From Allacma fusca (taxonomy: Eukaryota; Arthropoda; Collembola; Symphypleona; Sminthuridae), in contig OX359250.1 in assembly GCA_947179485.1 (NCBI GenBank), positions 3,927,661 to 3,991,660 of the forward strand: a DNA stretch of 64,000 nt, given 5' to 3'. Made by a program: the position numbers and the translations under genes. Numbering within the stretch: position 1 is the stretch's first letter; the number at the start of each line of letters is the position of its first letter. Under the pieces are notes generated by a model, which did no database searches, had not been told where the DNA came from, and saw only the letters and a list, made by a program, of their open reading frames with translations. Below are positions 35,901 through 47,216 of this stretch, piece after piece.

Positions 35901-36055
35901 ATTTTGTAATTTGTATTTGGGGAGCATGTATTTTGGACAGCTCTGGTAGTGTGATTGTAGAAATTAAAAGCCAAACGGTTTACGAATCAAGCCCTGTCGT
36001 AGAGACTTGTTGTATGCCTAAATCGTGCGCGCTTATATTGAGAGTCGCGCTTTAA

Positions 36056-37127
36056 AGAAACGGACAGGTAGTGCTCGTTAATAATAAGGAGTGCTTGGCA
36101 TGCCACCTTTTGGGCGTTTTGTAAGGCCATTGAATTAAGATCGCTCGAAACTTTAAATAAATGGACAGAAAGTGCTCTTTAATAATAACGGATTTTGCAA
36201 ATTACCTAAAGATCTATTCTGTACAACTTCCCTGATATCGGTTCAAAGACGTACAGACAGGACAGCACAGGGTGTTTCATATCCTTCTCCCCCCTGGCCA
36301 ACATTAGTGAGTAGCTCATCAATATTTGATACCCCCAGTTTGTAGGAAATATGTTTCCACATTATCTAAAATTTGTTTTATTGATCTCCATAAAATTTTC
36401 CTCTCGCGGGGGTCACGGACGTAAACCAAAGTCGGAACATTTTACGGATTTTGAATTTAAAAGTTATTTATTTGAGCACCCCATTTTTTTCGCAAATATG
36501 TTTTGGCGCTGGTTTGTAGGAAATTTTATGGGCTTTCCAGAAGGTTACAGCAAATTCTAACGTTGAGCATTGTGGACATGACTCGCAAGGACCAAAGATG
36601 TTTAAAGGAGAGTTTCTAATCTTGGTATGTTTTCATGGGCCAGTCTTTCTCTTTTTAAAATATTCAGGGGAAATATTTTCTGTAATGCGTCCTTATAGAG
36701 AGTGCCGACTTTATCATTACTTGTATCCCCTTTACACAAATAAATACCCAATTAAGTGATTATGAAAGTCTAGGCGGAAATAAACAAGTCCATGCGGTTT
36801 GTAATCTGACCTTTTAAAACTTAGATTCCTAATGCTTTGGATACGCAAAACTCTATCACGCTGAATATTGCTTAAAAATAGTCTTACCTATAAAAATAAG
36901 GTAAATCATAAAACCACTCCCATGTAGGGAAAACTAATAATAGTTATTACACTTAATTGAATTATTACAACTTTTCTTCCCGGACCTGGGGTTAACCAAT
37001 ATCAATGGTTCTTTGAAACCAAAACTGAGGACCCATAAAACCTTTAAAAGGTCCGAACAGTCTAATTATCCCTGTATTTTAAACACAGTTAACCGTCTAA
37101 CTTAAATACTACAAATATAAATTCGAG
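36056..37127. other. No supported gene
   Basis: Contains a diverged direct repeat of about 35 bp (around 36055-36090 and 36151-36187: GGACAG..AGTGCTC.TTAATAATAA). The open frame at 36351-36560 has no recognisable domain. The sequence directly upstream of the Kunitz start (37030-37127) may hold the promoter, but only a weak CATAAAA at 37034-37040 resembles a TATA box. Confidence 0.35.
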
Positions 37128-37705
37128 ATGGCCAAGTTAGTCCTATTGCTCCTTGGTTGTAAGTAATTAACAAAAACAATAATTTCAGTTTTTCCCACAT
37201 ATCAAAGTTCCCTTAATTGCTATGAAAATTTGCACCTCAAAACGTTTCCAACCTTGCCTCATCTCAGCTTACCTGCTGATTTTATTTTGCAAGAACCATC
37301 CCCTTTTTTAAAAAAACAAATACGTAATAGTTATCAGAAAATTTATTTCTTCTAGTGTCTGTGCTGATGTATTGTACTTCCGGCCAAGTTTTTACCAAAG
37401 GTAACTTATTTTCGGAATGTAATAATATATATTTCATAAAATTACAATTATTGCTATCGGATTATAGATAAATTATCATTTCGTGGTTCACATTTTAAAA
37501 AATGTCAATAATTGTCCTATTAGCCTCCTGCTCACTGTCTCGTTCAACGGGCCCTTGTAAAGCCCGCCAACCCATGTTCTACTGGAGTGTGGAGACCAAC
37601 ACCTGCATAAAATTCACTTATGGAGGCTGTATGGGAAATAACAATCGATTTAAAACTGCGTCTCAGTGTCGGAATGTCTGTGGGAAGTATTTTAAAAAAT
37701 GGTGA
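37128..37705 (+). CDS. Secreted single-domain Kunitz protease inhibitor
   Basis: Three exons, all GT-AG with phase 1 introns: 37128-37158, 37356-37400 and 37524-37705. They encode about 85 residues. The first two exons give a hydrophobic signal peptide (MAKLVLLLLG, then LSVLMYCTSG) and a short linker. Exon 3 holds one complete Kunitz/BPTI domain: six cysteines with spacings 8, 15, 7, 12 and 3, identical to BPTI, and the FTYGGC and GNNNRF hallmarks. The reactive loop reads GPCKAR, with Lys at P1, predicting inhibition of trypsin-like serine proteases. A basic tail KYFKKW ends at TGA. Expected to be secreted; the physiological target is unknown. It lies between a Kunitz pseudogene and a duplicated leader, so it belongs to a small tandem family. 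Confidence 0.93.
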
Positions 37706-37801
37706 AGGTTTTTACTAACATTTCACCCTCTATAGCTTTATCTTAATGATTTGGTAACTCACCCTTACTAGTTTAGTCTTGTCTGTAGTAATACATGATG
37801 T

Positions 37802-37826
37802 AATAAAACATTTTTGAAGAATAAAT
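37802..37826 (+). terminator. Likely polyadenylation signals of the Kunitz gene
   Basis: AATAAA occurs at 37802-37807 and again at 37820-37825, about 100 bp after the stop codon. This is a normal distance for a short 3' UTR. Confidence 0.55.
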
Positions 37827-38078
37827 CAGTATTCCTCCTTGTCCAAACTTTGCTACTGATTGGTTTTTGCCAATTGCCAATTATCAAAATTGACTGGCAT
37901 ATTACTGCTGCTAAACCTGGAATCCCACCTTAAGTTCCGTCACATTCATTAGAAAAATTAATTTGAATATTTTGAAGACACCAAAGTATCTACATAATGC
38001 CTTGAAGCCCGGGCTCCCGAGCCAACATAATTTTCGGATTTTGAAATTGTTGGCGGATACAACAAAGCCGGAGATACT

Positions 38079-38260
38079 ATGAAGCAGCTGGTGTTAATTT
38101 TGCTTGTGGGTAAGCGTCAACCCACTTTTGACATTTTTATTTCCGGGACCCTTATGTCTGTACATTCGAGCTGATTAAAATGTGCAAGTTTACTCAAAAT
38201 GTAATTTTTGATTCTTTTTAGTTACGATTATTGTAAGTTGTGGGGTCAATATTACCAAAG
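38079..38260 (+). pseudogene. Orphan Kunitz leader exons (partial duplicate)
   Basis: A 31-bp exon (38079-38109: MKQLVLILLV) ends at GTAAG, and a 39-bp exon (38222-38260: TIIVSCGVNITK) ends at GTAAG. Length and phase match the first two exons of the intact gene, where exon 1 is also 31 bp and both introns are phase 1, and the encoded signal peptide is similar. No Kunitz exon was found downstream before the hAT element at 39260. It is either a truncated duplicate or uses an exon I did not recognise. Confidence 0.65.
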
Positions 38261-39251
38261 GTAAGAAAAATTTGATTCATTTGCTTGGAACTAATCCTGA
38301 AATGGTTTCAAGCGTCATTCCGATTTTACTGACCAGTGACCAGAAATACTGACATATGAATGTACTTGGGGGGATAGCTGCTGCTTATACTAGTGACAGC
38401 TGATGGCGCTCAGAACTGTTGGCTTGATCTAAAGGGGTATCCCTAATTAGATCTAAATTTCACATCCCCACCTGCAAGTGCACTAGCCTATGAATGATAC
38501 GCCTGGGGTACGTGCACACTGCCGACCCAAGGGCACCATGCAACTCAATTTGTTTGTAGGGACATATTAGACAAAATGTAAGGAGCCTATTGCTTTCAAA
38601 GGACATCGATCATTTTGACCTCAAAAAATTAAATGAGGTAACATACATATAAACACATGCAAATAAAAATGTACAGAAAGCGAAAGAAAAGCATACATAA
38701 TCTATAGTCGGATTTTAACAATAAATTGTCTTCACCGTGAGCCGGTAGATGTCGTATAAACTTGTACATGAGTAATTTAAATATTATTTTCTTTGATTGA
38801 ATAACGTTTTTCAAAATTTACTGGATGCAGACTCATTACGATTAGAGGAGGGAATTTTAAATTAATTTTTAGTTTAATATGATACGCTGACTGGTATATG
38901 CACATCTACAGATATATGTTAGAGTAGTTATAGCAGAACGTATATGTAGTTACTAGCTCATGCTGTTAAATCCTATAGTTAGTCCTGTAGTGGCGCTTCG
39001 CCCCTTGGTGACTTAGCACGTAGTGTTGATCACAAACGATTTTTTAGCATTACGAGCATACAGTGGATGCATGCGGGTATGAGTGAAACATGACGAGCTA
39101 AAATAGCTAAAATGGGAGGGCGCAAGCTGACATCGAACGGAACCTTGGTAGCAAACTCCCTAGTCCGTTCAGGGAACTTTCGCTATTACAAACTAGCGGG
39201 ATTTACTTGATTAGCGAAACTTCCTTATATGGAACTGATTTGCTGGTCGTA
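38261..39251. other. No supported gene; dispersed repeat
   Basis: About 38611-38760 (starting TTTTGACCTC, AAATTAAATGAGGT, later AAATTGTCTTCACCGTG) resembles 55956-56115, so it is a dispersed repeat of unknown type. No coding gene is supported. Confidence 0.4.
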
Positions 39252-39259
39252 GGCCCATA

Positions 39260-40458
39260 TAGTGCCCCGCATGGGTACAAAAATGTTGTACCTGGACCTG
39301 AACCTGTACCTGAATCATGGGTACATGGATTTTTTGAACCTGTACCCGCATCTGTACCTGAATACCTGGGTTCAATTTTCCTGAACCTGTACCTGTACTC
39401 AAACTAAATCAGGAGTACCTGTACCTGAAAAGTACCTGTACCCAAAAAGTACCCAAAAAAGTACCTGTACCCGGGTAAATTTTAAAAGTACCTGAACCTA
39501 CCCGGGTATTTTCGATTGTATTAATTTTACCAAAGATTACACGAAATAAAAAATTAAAATACCGCGACCAAGACATTTTGAATTAATAAATTTATCTATC
39601 ATATTAGATTTATTTTTATTTTTTATTCTTCGAAAGCATGAATACTGGAATTATCAGTAGTGTAATCACAAATGATTACATAAAGGTTGAAAAGGTAACA
39701 GATAGCAAAATCTACGATATGAATAAGTTTAATACAACAAAACAAATGCAGTGTAATATTTTCTGAACGTTCAATAATGCCGAAAATTTAAACGATTAAG
39801 AATTTGTTTTGCAACCTGCAATTGCTTTCGTAATGGAAAACATTTGTTTAAATTCAAACTCCCCAGATTTTAACTTCAGCCAAGCCTTGAGACAAAAGCA
39901 TTTCCTACCGTATCTCCACTCTTTTATAAGCGTTTATGCGTCAGAAGAACTGGGTCATAGGAGAAGGCTCGTTCTATCTGTGCTCCAGTTCCAGGAACTG
40001 CTAAAAAATCTCTGGTCATTCCAGCTAATGCTGGGTTACTAGCTACGTGTTCCGATATGGTGGAATTGGTTTTCGTGACTAAGTTTATACACATAAATTT
40101 TAATGCAAAATGTTTCAAAGTCAAAAATTCGGATGAGTTTTTAAAGCTCAACAACACCTTTACAGGCGTTACTTGGAAATTATTATTGACTGAGAAGTAC
40201 CTGAAAGTTCAGGTATTTTACATTCAGGTTCAGGTATTTACCCAGTGCGCACCCGTACCTGATGGGTTTATACCCAAAAGATTGGTTTTTGTACCTGTAC
40301 CCATACCTGAACCTGAACCTGAATTTTCAGGTATCTAACGACTGAACCTGAACCTGTACCCAAATTGGATGGGTACAAAAAGTATGTACCTGATACGTAC
40401 CTGTACCTGAACCTGTACCCAAATACCCGGGTAAAACCTGTACCCATGAGGGGCACTA
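39260..40458 (-). mobile_element. hAT element with CCTGTACC array, TAGTGCCCC ends
   Basis: A 1199-bp element with termini TAGTGCCCCGCATGGGTACA (39260) and, in reverse from 40458, TAGTGCCCCTCATGGGTACA, flanked by a perfect 8-bp duplication GGCCCATA (39252-39259 and 40459-40466). Both ends are dense arrays of ACCTGTACCTGAACC words, about 230 bp each. A transposase fragment on the minus strand in the centre confirms hAT membership. The open frames over the arrays (GTGSG, VQVQVQ-like) are repeat-derived. Confidence 0.93.
39924..40157 (-). pseudogene. hAT transposase C-terminal fragment
   Basis: The 77-codon frame includes MTRDFLAVPGTGAQIERAFS followed by LLTHKRL, the hAT dimerisation motif in which RDFLA.P......ER.FS precedes LLT.KR. 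It ends near the repeat array. Only the C-terminal part survives, and it is the only transposase piece inside the element. Confidence 0.8.
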
Positions 40459-41036
40459 GGCCCATACAAACAATACTTTTTAGCAAGGCTGGGGTAATCT
40501 TGAATTAAGAATACGATACAGAATGCCAATATCAATTAAGAATGTCAGTCCGATTTCAGATGAATTTATTTTTCAAATTAAAATAACGGATTCTGATATA
40601 TTCAAATACTTGGAAAAAAATCGCAAATAATTTGAATGCTTGGAGGAAATTTTTTTTTTGCTACGAACCTTTTAACATAATCCATGAAACGTTAAAATAT
40701 ATACAATTTTCAGCGAAATTTTGCGAAGCAAGCAACAGAATTTCCTCAATATAAGCAGGGGTGCAGTATAGGATTGACCACCCTGACCCGGGTTCAGGTA
40801 GAAACATTTAGGGCTAGGGTAGAAAATTTAAGACTGGACAAAAAATCAACTCACATTCTTAACATAACAGAAAAATTATTAATGTTTTAGATTGCACCAA
40901 ATGAGTGGATGGGCACAGCTATAGAAATATAGACACCGAACTCCTCATACTTTGTAAACTTTGTAGTTATGCTTTTATCAAATGTAGCTATTTATTAGCA
41001 CATAATGTATGTAAGATTGTCTAATTGCATATTCGA

Positions 41037-41165
41037 GTGGGATTTTTGTAAATCTCCCTGGAAGACAATTTTTGAATTTTCCCTACTGAATGTTATCTAC
41101 TGGATAATATTTTCCATGGGAAGACCCTCCTGTCTTCCCTATGAATTCCGAACCCTACTTCAGGG
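41037..41165. mobile_element. Fragment of the CAGGGG-type hAT MITE
   Basis: ATTTTTGTAAATCTCCCTGG and the following GAAGACAATTTTTGAA align with the left part of the element at 22097-22457. The right side (CTTCCCTATGAATTCCGAAC) may be its decayed other end. Termini and duplication could not be fixed. Confidence 0.5.
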
Positions 41166-42130
41166 GTGAAGGATTTTGTAATATTATTTTATTCGTTATT
41201 CCACGTGTACTCAAGTCATCTAAAATATCATGACTGCAATTAATATTAAATTTGGTAAAAATTCGGCTTATTGAAAAAATTAGTATCAAATTCTATTTTT
41301 AAAAATTCATCGTCGGTCAAAGAGAAATACTTTGAGAATACCGGAATTGGGGCCAAAATTTACAGAATATTCAAAATGCTTTCAATAATTTGCTACAACA
41401 GTAGCTAACTTTTACTTAATTGATACACAGATGGTTAGTGTTGGTAAACTTTTCGTACGTAAATTTGATATTCTAAAATATGTAAAATATAAGGTAACGG
41501 TAACAATAAAATACGATGGGGGTAACATACTTCCAGGGAAATCGAACAGATTTTAAACAAGTCAATTAAGACATGAAATGATTGTCCCCATTACTAGAAA
41601 CCCTAATATCAATATTACAATATGTTAAAATACATAGTGGGATACAATGCAAAGTATACCCTTGATGATTTGACTTCATATAATTTAAACAAGAGATTTC
41701 ACGATATAGTCGTCATTTTTACTTCACCGGTGTTAACAAGTTAATTATATTTTCATAATTATATGAACAAAAATCTTGCATCCATGTGAAATAATATTTA
41801 TTTCAAGATCAGTATGTGTTTGATTTTTCATTTCAAGCACATTTACCTCGGAATCGGAATGATGCGCACATTCTGATTCTTCCATTGTATAATTTGGGAC
41901 ACATGATACTTTGTGTCCTACAATGAATTCTGAAATATGATTCCCCAATCAAGAATATTTATCAAAACATTTTTGCATTGAAAGACTACTGATATGCTGC
42001 ATTTTATGAAAATTGATCCGACAAACAACCGAGTATTAAATTTTAAGTGTATGAGAGCAGGTGGGACGAAATTATTAGACTATAGTTGAATACATTTAAT
42101 CTCGTTATTTAAATTGTAAGGGGCATTAAC

Positions 42131-42275
42131 AAATCGTTTGAATTGCAGTTCAGTTCAATTCACGCGGATGAACTGAACCGCCCAGTTCAATTCATAAAGT
42201 AAACTGATTTGAAATAAAATTGAATTGAAAATTTTCGGTTCTGAACTGAATTGGTCCGACGGTCCGACCACCAGA
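42131..42275. mobile_element. Fragment of the CAGTTCAG hAT family
   Basis: GCAGTTCAGTTCAATTCA and GAACTGAATTGGTCCGAC followed by GGTCCGACCACC match the right end of the element at 18092-18979. The left terminus is not preserved, so this is a decayed partial copy. Confidence 0.7.
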
Positions 42276-43024
42276 CGACGAGTATATTCTTAAGGCAAAA
42301 TGACAAAAAAAATCATTGCTTCAAAAATATATTCAACCAATTTATTCACGTAGTCTCACAACGTATAACTACAAATCTTTTTGTGATAAAAATTAATGAC
42401 AACAAATACAAAGCCAAATTGTCCTTTACAAAATGTAATATTACGAAGTTGTTTGGTAATACATGGACCTATCTCACGTACATTATTTACGCAACTGCAT
42501 GAAAGTATCTATTATTTCCATCACTCCGCAACGTCACATAGTTTTCATATAGATAGATATAATTATATGTACATATTTAAAACTTAAAAATTAGTTGCAG
42601 ATGTCCAGTATTTAAATAAAACCGATCCGCTTTTTTTTTTACCACCAACATTTTTTAAATATCTGAATAGGATTGGGTATTTGGAAAAAGTATTACTAAT
42701 AATTGCGATTATGGATATTTTTAACGATACAATTCTAATACAAATATTTGGAGAACCGGTTAAATGAAACACTTACTCCGATACGAATACCAAAAATTAT
42801 GAATGAAATACCGACTCAAATTCCCATCCAATAGCCGAGCCTTGATGAGCTTACATGATACATAACGCAATGTTATTTTGTAAATAGGGATTAACATTGA
42901 AATGCTGGATTTTTTATAATAACATCGCTTTAACAAGAGGTTATTGTACAATGTTATTATAAAAAACATAACCACTAGAAAACTTATATATACATAGGAT
43001 TCCATATATGGGATATAATATAAT

Positions 43025-43188
43025 CAGGGATGCAATAATAAAATAATTTTCACCTTGCCCCTAAGCCTCAAAATACTTTGCTGGGCCTTTCCGCATGCAA
43101 TATGAGGGCCTTCGTTAATTTTTTTCCTTCCTGACCCTAATATTTTTTACCCTTGTCGGGACAGGGTGGGCCCGTATATCCACCCCTG
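43025..43188. mobile_element. Short hAT-like MITE, CAGGGATG ends
   Basis: A 164-bp sequence between CAGGGATGCAATA (43025) and the inverted CACCCCTG (to 43188), flanked by 8-mers aatataat and tgtataat that agree at 6 of 8. It contains GGGCC and ACCCT words. Probably a decayed hAT MITE; the weak termini lower confidence. Confidence 0.5.
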
Positions 43189-43732
43189 TGTATAATAATG
43201 TATACGCATATAAATATAATTCATACAGTCATTATGGAAGCACGCTGGACTAAGTTACTACTGAGTTTATAGCAGTGTAAAAATCACTTTAATGATAATA
43301 GGGTTGACTGCGGCAAAGGTTTGAGGGTGAAATTACGATACATTAGACTGGATGGTTATGAATATAATATTAATCCTTATGAAACTTATAAGGTAGGTTG
43401 AGGGTTAAATACGCGTACAAGTGGGGAATGTGAGCTGGAAGCGGCTTACTATATTATATGATTTGAGCTGGCGATGACAAGGTGAGTCAAGTTAGACCAT
43501 GTACTTACATATTTGAAAGTGACATAGAAATAAAGACCCGGTTTTTGTTGATTTGGCCCAGATCCTATGTTGCATAATGAGGTTAGCTGGTTTTGTACCT
43601 GTCTCCCAGCCTACGCCAGTTATTACTAAATATTACAAAGTAAAAACCACTTGCTCACAAACGAACCAGTTAATACTGTTGGAAGCGTCTATGCAACAAA
43701 TGTCAGGGTGGAATCTATCATCAGCCCAGCGC

Positions 43733-43735
<3 letters not shown>

Positions 43736-43763
<28 letters not shown>
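43736..43763. repeat. (CA)14 microsatellite
   Basis: Fourteen uninterrupted CA units, potentially polymorphic. Confidence 0.95.
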
Positions 43764-46113
43764 TCAAACCCATCCCCGCATTTGCTACAGTAAAATGACC
43801 AGTTGAGGTACACTCAAAGGTAAGTATAAGTATGACTTAAGTGAAGTTTTATATGCATTTTTTTTATCACTCGCAATCAGCCAAGCCTCCTCATGTGTAT
43901 GTACATCTTGCAGTTTTAACAGGTCTCGCGGGATGTCTATTGCATTGTAAATGCCCTCATGAGGGATAACGCAGCTCTTCGAATACTTCAGATATACAAA
44001 TCTCATAGGAAAGAAAAGTCTTGTCTCCTGTTATGTAGAAATTCAGGTATTTTTCTGGGTGAAGTACATTTATGCGCCCAGAAATATTTGATGTGGTGAG
44101 ATGAGCCGGCCTTGCCAAAAACTGTTTACGTTCACATGATTGTGTCAGTTGAACCAACTGACCAAGTTATCCGGGTCATTCACGACTCCTCGACTCAATA
44201 TCCTTTACTTTTTCATAGACAGGGGCTATGTATGAGATGCCCACTGCTGATTTAACCAATGCTCCTATCGATTCACATGACAACTGCAACTCGAATAACT
44301 TGCCGACTATACATGTGTGTATGCACACACGCACTGACTCTCAGTCCCTTCATCTCAATTGAATATAGTTCAGCTAAATTCCTTTCCTCAACCACCAACA
44401 ACATGTCTACTCATCAATTAAATTTTACGACTCCTCTTTCCCACTCTTCTTCATCCTCAGTCCTGTTTTAAATAAAGCAAGTCGTCAAAATGAGTGAAAG
44501 ATGATTTTTTTAATCGCAAATAGGATTTGTGTGGTATTGACCAGTGTTTCACCTGCGACCCCACAACGTAATTACCTTCCCTTCCCAGAACATACATATG
44601 TACATATTTGAACATGGATAGGTAAATTTTGAAATTGACCTTCAACAGTATATTCTAAAGATCGTTTCCAACACACATTATTACCTATGCATTAATTAAC
44701 GGCTGGCTTCCGTCAGAAAAATTGCGAGCAAAGTTATTATTTATAAAATATTAAAATTCACAGAAGTTCTTATGTAGAATGGAGCAAAACAATATTCGCG
44801 ATATTTTAACGCAGTATCATTTCCCAGCAACAAAATGTAACATCCGTTGATGTGTAATAACTCCTTTCGAGTAAAAACGGCTTGGATTAAAATCCTTTTG
44901 AGGATTTGTTTTTTCAGCTATACCCTCCAACTTATGCATTGCTTTATTCATATCATTAGCATCTTATTTTATTCTCTTGTAATTAAATTGTAAATTGTGT
45001 ACTTTTACTATTATATATGATATATTGTACTTTCTCCAAGGCTTGCTCAGCGTCTGTAAATAAATACTCTATCAATCTTATTTATGTACATACATCTCTC
45101 TGCACAGCATTCTGCTACCACACAGTAATTATTACATATAATAATTTATAATTACAAAACTGATCCTCTGCATATTTGTAATCATCGACAGTTCTTTTTG
45201 TAATAATTATGACCCGTTACATACACACATTACATGTTCATCCTGAAATTATGTAAGAAGTTATTGCATCTTCATTGCCTTCATTTAAATAATAATTACT
45301 GATATCCGGGACTGTAGTTTTATCGTCCATTAACGCTAGCAACTCCACAAGTACTCAAAGCATATGTTTCATTTGAGTTAAACTAAAACGTTGTTAGTAC
45401 CACTGATACAAGGAAAGTTATGTGAAGGAAATGAAGCAAAAACAATGAGAGCCGTATTTTGAATGTAGGCGTGCAATAACTAGTATATATTTACGATCGA
45501 ATTTATAGCTTTTAAAGGGTCTCATCATATTCATCATGAGTCGAAAATTAGTTCTGGATGTATTATTGTATAATACAGTTATATCTGTGTTAATATAGGT
45601 TCAACATGATACTTATACACATTGAATTTAAGTTCCAGTCTTAATAGATATATACATTTTTTTCCATAATTGAAAGTAATTTTTTGAAACTAGCGTTGAA
45701 ATATGAATGAAACTTGAGACAAAAAGTTTAAACTTGCAATCGCTCCAGATTTACATAGAAGGAAGGAGCTGAAAGAAACAAAGTCTTTTCGTTTTCAAAA
45801 ATTGGATGATGGCATGGAAGTCAAGTTGGAAAAACACGGTTATTGATAAGGACATAATCGCCCTGTACTTACTTACTGCTCTTACTGTACTTTATTACTG
45901 AGGAAGAAACAAGTCGAAATAAAACTCTCGTTGATCTAGAATGTCGGTAGTATCCTCATATCAATTGATATAATGGTATTGGTATTTAGTAAAAGACGGG
46001 CTGAGGTTCTTTTTTTGCTAAGGATGATTGAGCTGAAAAATAAAAAAAAGAGGTAATCCTCCCAAGATCAAGGGGAATGTGAGAAGGAGTTATTACGGAA
46101 AGTGGGAAAAACC

Positions 46114-46395
46114 TTATGCGAACTCCTCTATGAGGTTTGGTAGGTATGCGGCATGTGGAGTCCAAGTGGTTAAACCCCAGTCACAATAGGAATTGACAAT
46201 GTCCAATACACGGAGACAAGGGCCTTCAATTTGAAGGTAGGATGATGATAAAGCATTGGAAGTGTGTAAACAAAGAGGAATGAAATTATAAAATCTGTGT
46301 TTGTAGATTTCGGGATCAGTCAGTTGTGACCAGGATTTGGCAGAGGAGATTTCAATACCCCCCCAAAATCTCAACTCAATAGCATTAAATGCCAC
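46114..46395 (-). other. Orphan open reading frame, unknown
   Basis: Ninety-three codons with protein-like composition (for example SWSQLTDPEIYKHRFYNF and LPNLIEEFA) but no domain I recognise and no paired splice sites that I could defend. It may be an exon or a transposon fragment. Confidence 0.2.
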
Positions 46396-47216
46396 ATACC
46401 AGAAACAATAACAAAATCCCTAATCATGAACGACAACTCACACAATTGTTAGTTAAGGGAACGAAAGAAGTAATACTGCCTTGCGTAACTAGTTTCATAA
46501 CCGGTTTGAAACTATTAGAACCGTCCGAGTTTCAGAATATTAGTTTAGTCTTCCACAAAGTCTTCGTGTGTGCACAACCATCATGAAGTGCGCTTAAGAT
46601 CTTCATTTAGTTTTTTCTCAACTCTCGAAACCAACAGAGGGACGGAGGCCTCTTAATAGTGCAAAGTGAATTAACTCTGTGAACAAAATATTTTTTTTTC
46701 TATCAAAAAAAGAAATATTTTTTCGGTTACTGATTCTAAATAATCATGGTAAGTTTTCAGCGTCATACCATTTTTCTAAGGAAGATTTCCCGGTAACACA
46801 CACCATTTGTCTCGTAAATTATTACACCGTTCCCTTCCTAATTTCAAGCTTGACGTTCTCAGTTTTGGAAACAAATGGAATGTGAAGGGTTGAGATTGGA
46901 TTTTTTTAAAATTGAATTTCCCAAGAACAATTTAATTTATACTCGGAAATTATACACACATTAAATATTGAAAGGTGACATTCAAAAGGTAGACTTTGGT
47001 GTCCAAGAATTGGAATGATTATTATTATTGAATTTTGAAACACTTAAATTTGACAAGTGGGATTTTTTTGAAGAAGAAGATTTTCTGCCTTCATGTAACA
47101 AAATTGTTGTACTTGGACCGAGACAGTCAACCCATTCGTGCTTTTCAATAGCAGTCCCCATAGAGTCTAATAGTATTAAGATATTAAATAAATACCATTT
47201 AATTAATATCACGGAC

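Larger units (their letters stand above)
35048..35945. mobile_element. hAT element with GTATTTTGT array, CAGAGCTGTCC ends
   Basis: An 898-bp element with termini CAGAGCTGTCCAAAATACATG and its reverse complement, flanked by a perfect 8-bp duplication GTAGTGTG (35040-35047 and 35946-35953). The body is largely GTATTTTGTATTTTGTAG words, with a 65-72-bp tandem unit in the right half. A second Helitron-like copy (about 35265-35450) sits inside. There is no transposase. Its outer sequence belongs to the Helitron-like element at 34994. Confidence 0.92.
34994..36055 (-). mobile_element. Helitron-like element, interrupted
   Basis: Read on the minus strand, the 3' end has a hairpin (CCCTGTG, AAG, CACAGGG) about ten bases before CTAG followed by T (34997-34994). 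This is the Helitron signature of a hairpin, a CTRR end and insertion between A and T. Its body continues on the far side of the hAT element at 35048-35945: the stretch 35983-36055 matches 35365-35296 in inverse orientation. No Rep/helicase is present and the 5' end was not located, so it would be a non-autonomous copy. Confidence 0.6.
40467..47216. other. No supported gene; transposon scraps
   Basis: About 6.7 kb without a supported gene. Identified pieces are listed separately (41037, 42131, 43025, the CA repeat at 43736 and an orphan frame at 46114). A CAGGGGTGCAG end-like scrap with CCCGGGTTCAGG lies at 40757-40800. The sequence directly upstream of 47217 should contain the Spätzle-family promoter and 5' UTR, but no clear core element was seen. 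Confidence 0.35.

Noticed and set aside
39211..40535. Open frames reading GTGSG or VQVQVQ-like peptides as low-complexity proteins
   Set aside because: They lie on the CCTGTACC arrays of a hAT element and are by-products of the repeated DNA word.
43736..43763. CA repeat as part of the 81-codon frame at 43553-43798
   Set aside because: The His-Thr run is just the translated microsatellite, and the rest has no recognisable domain.
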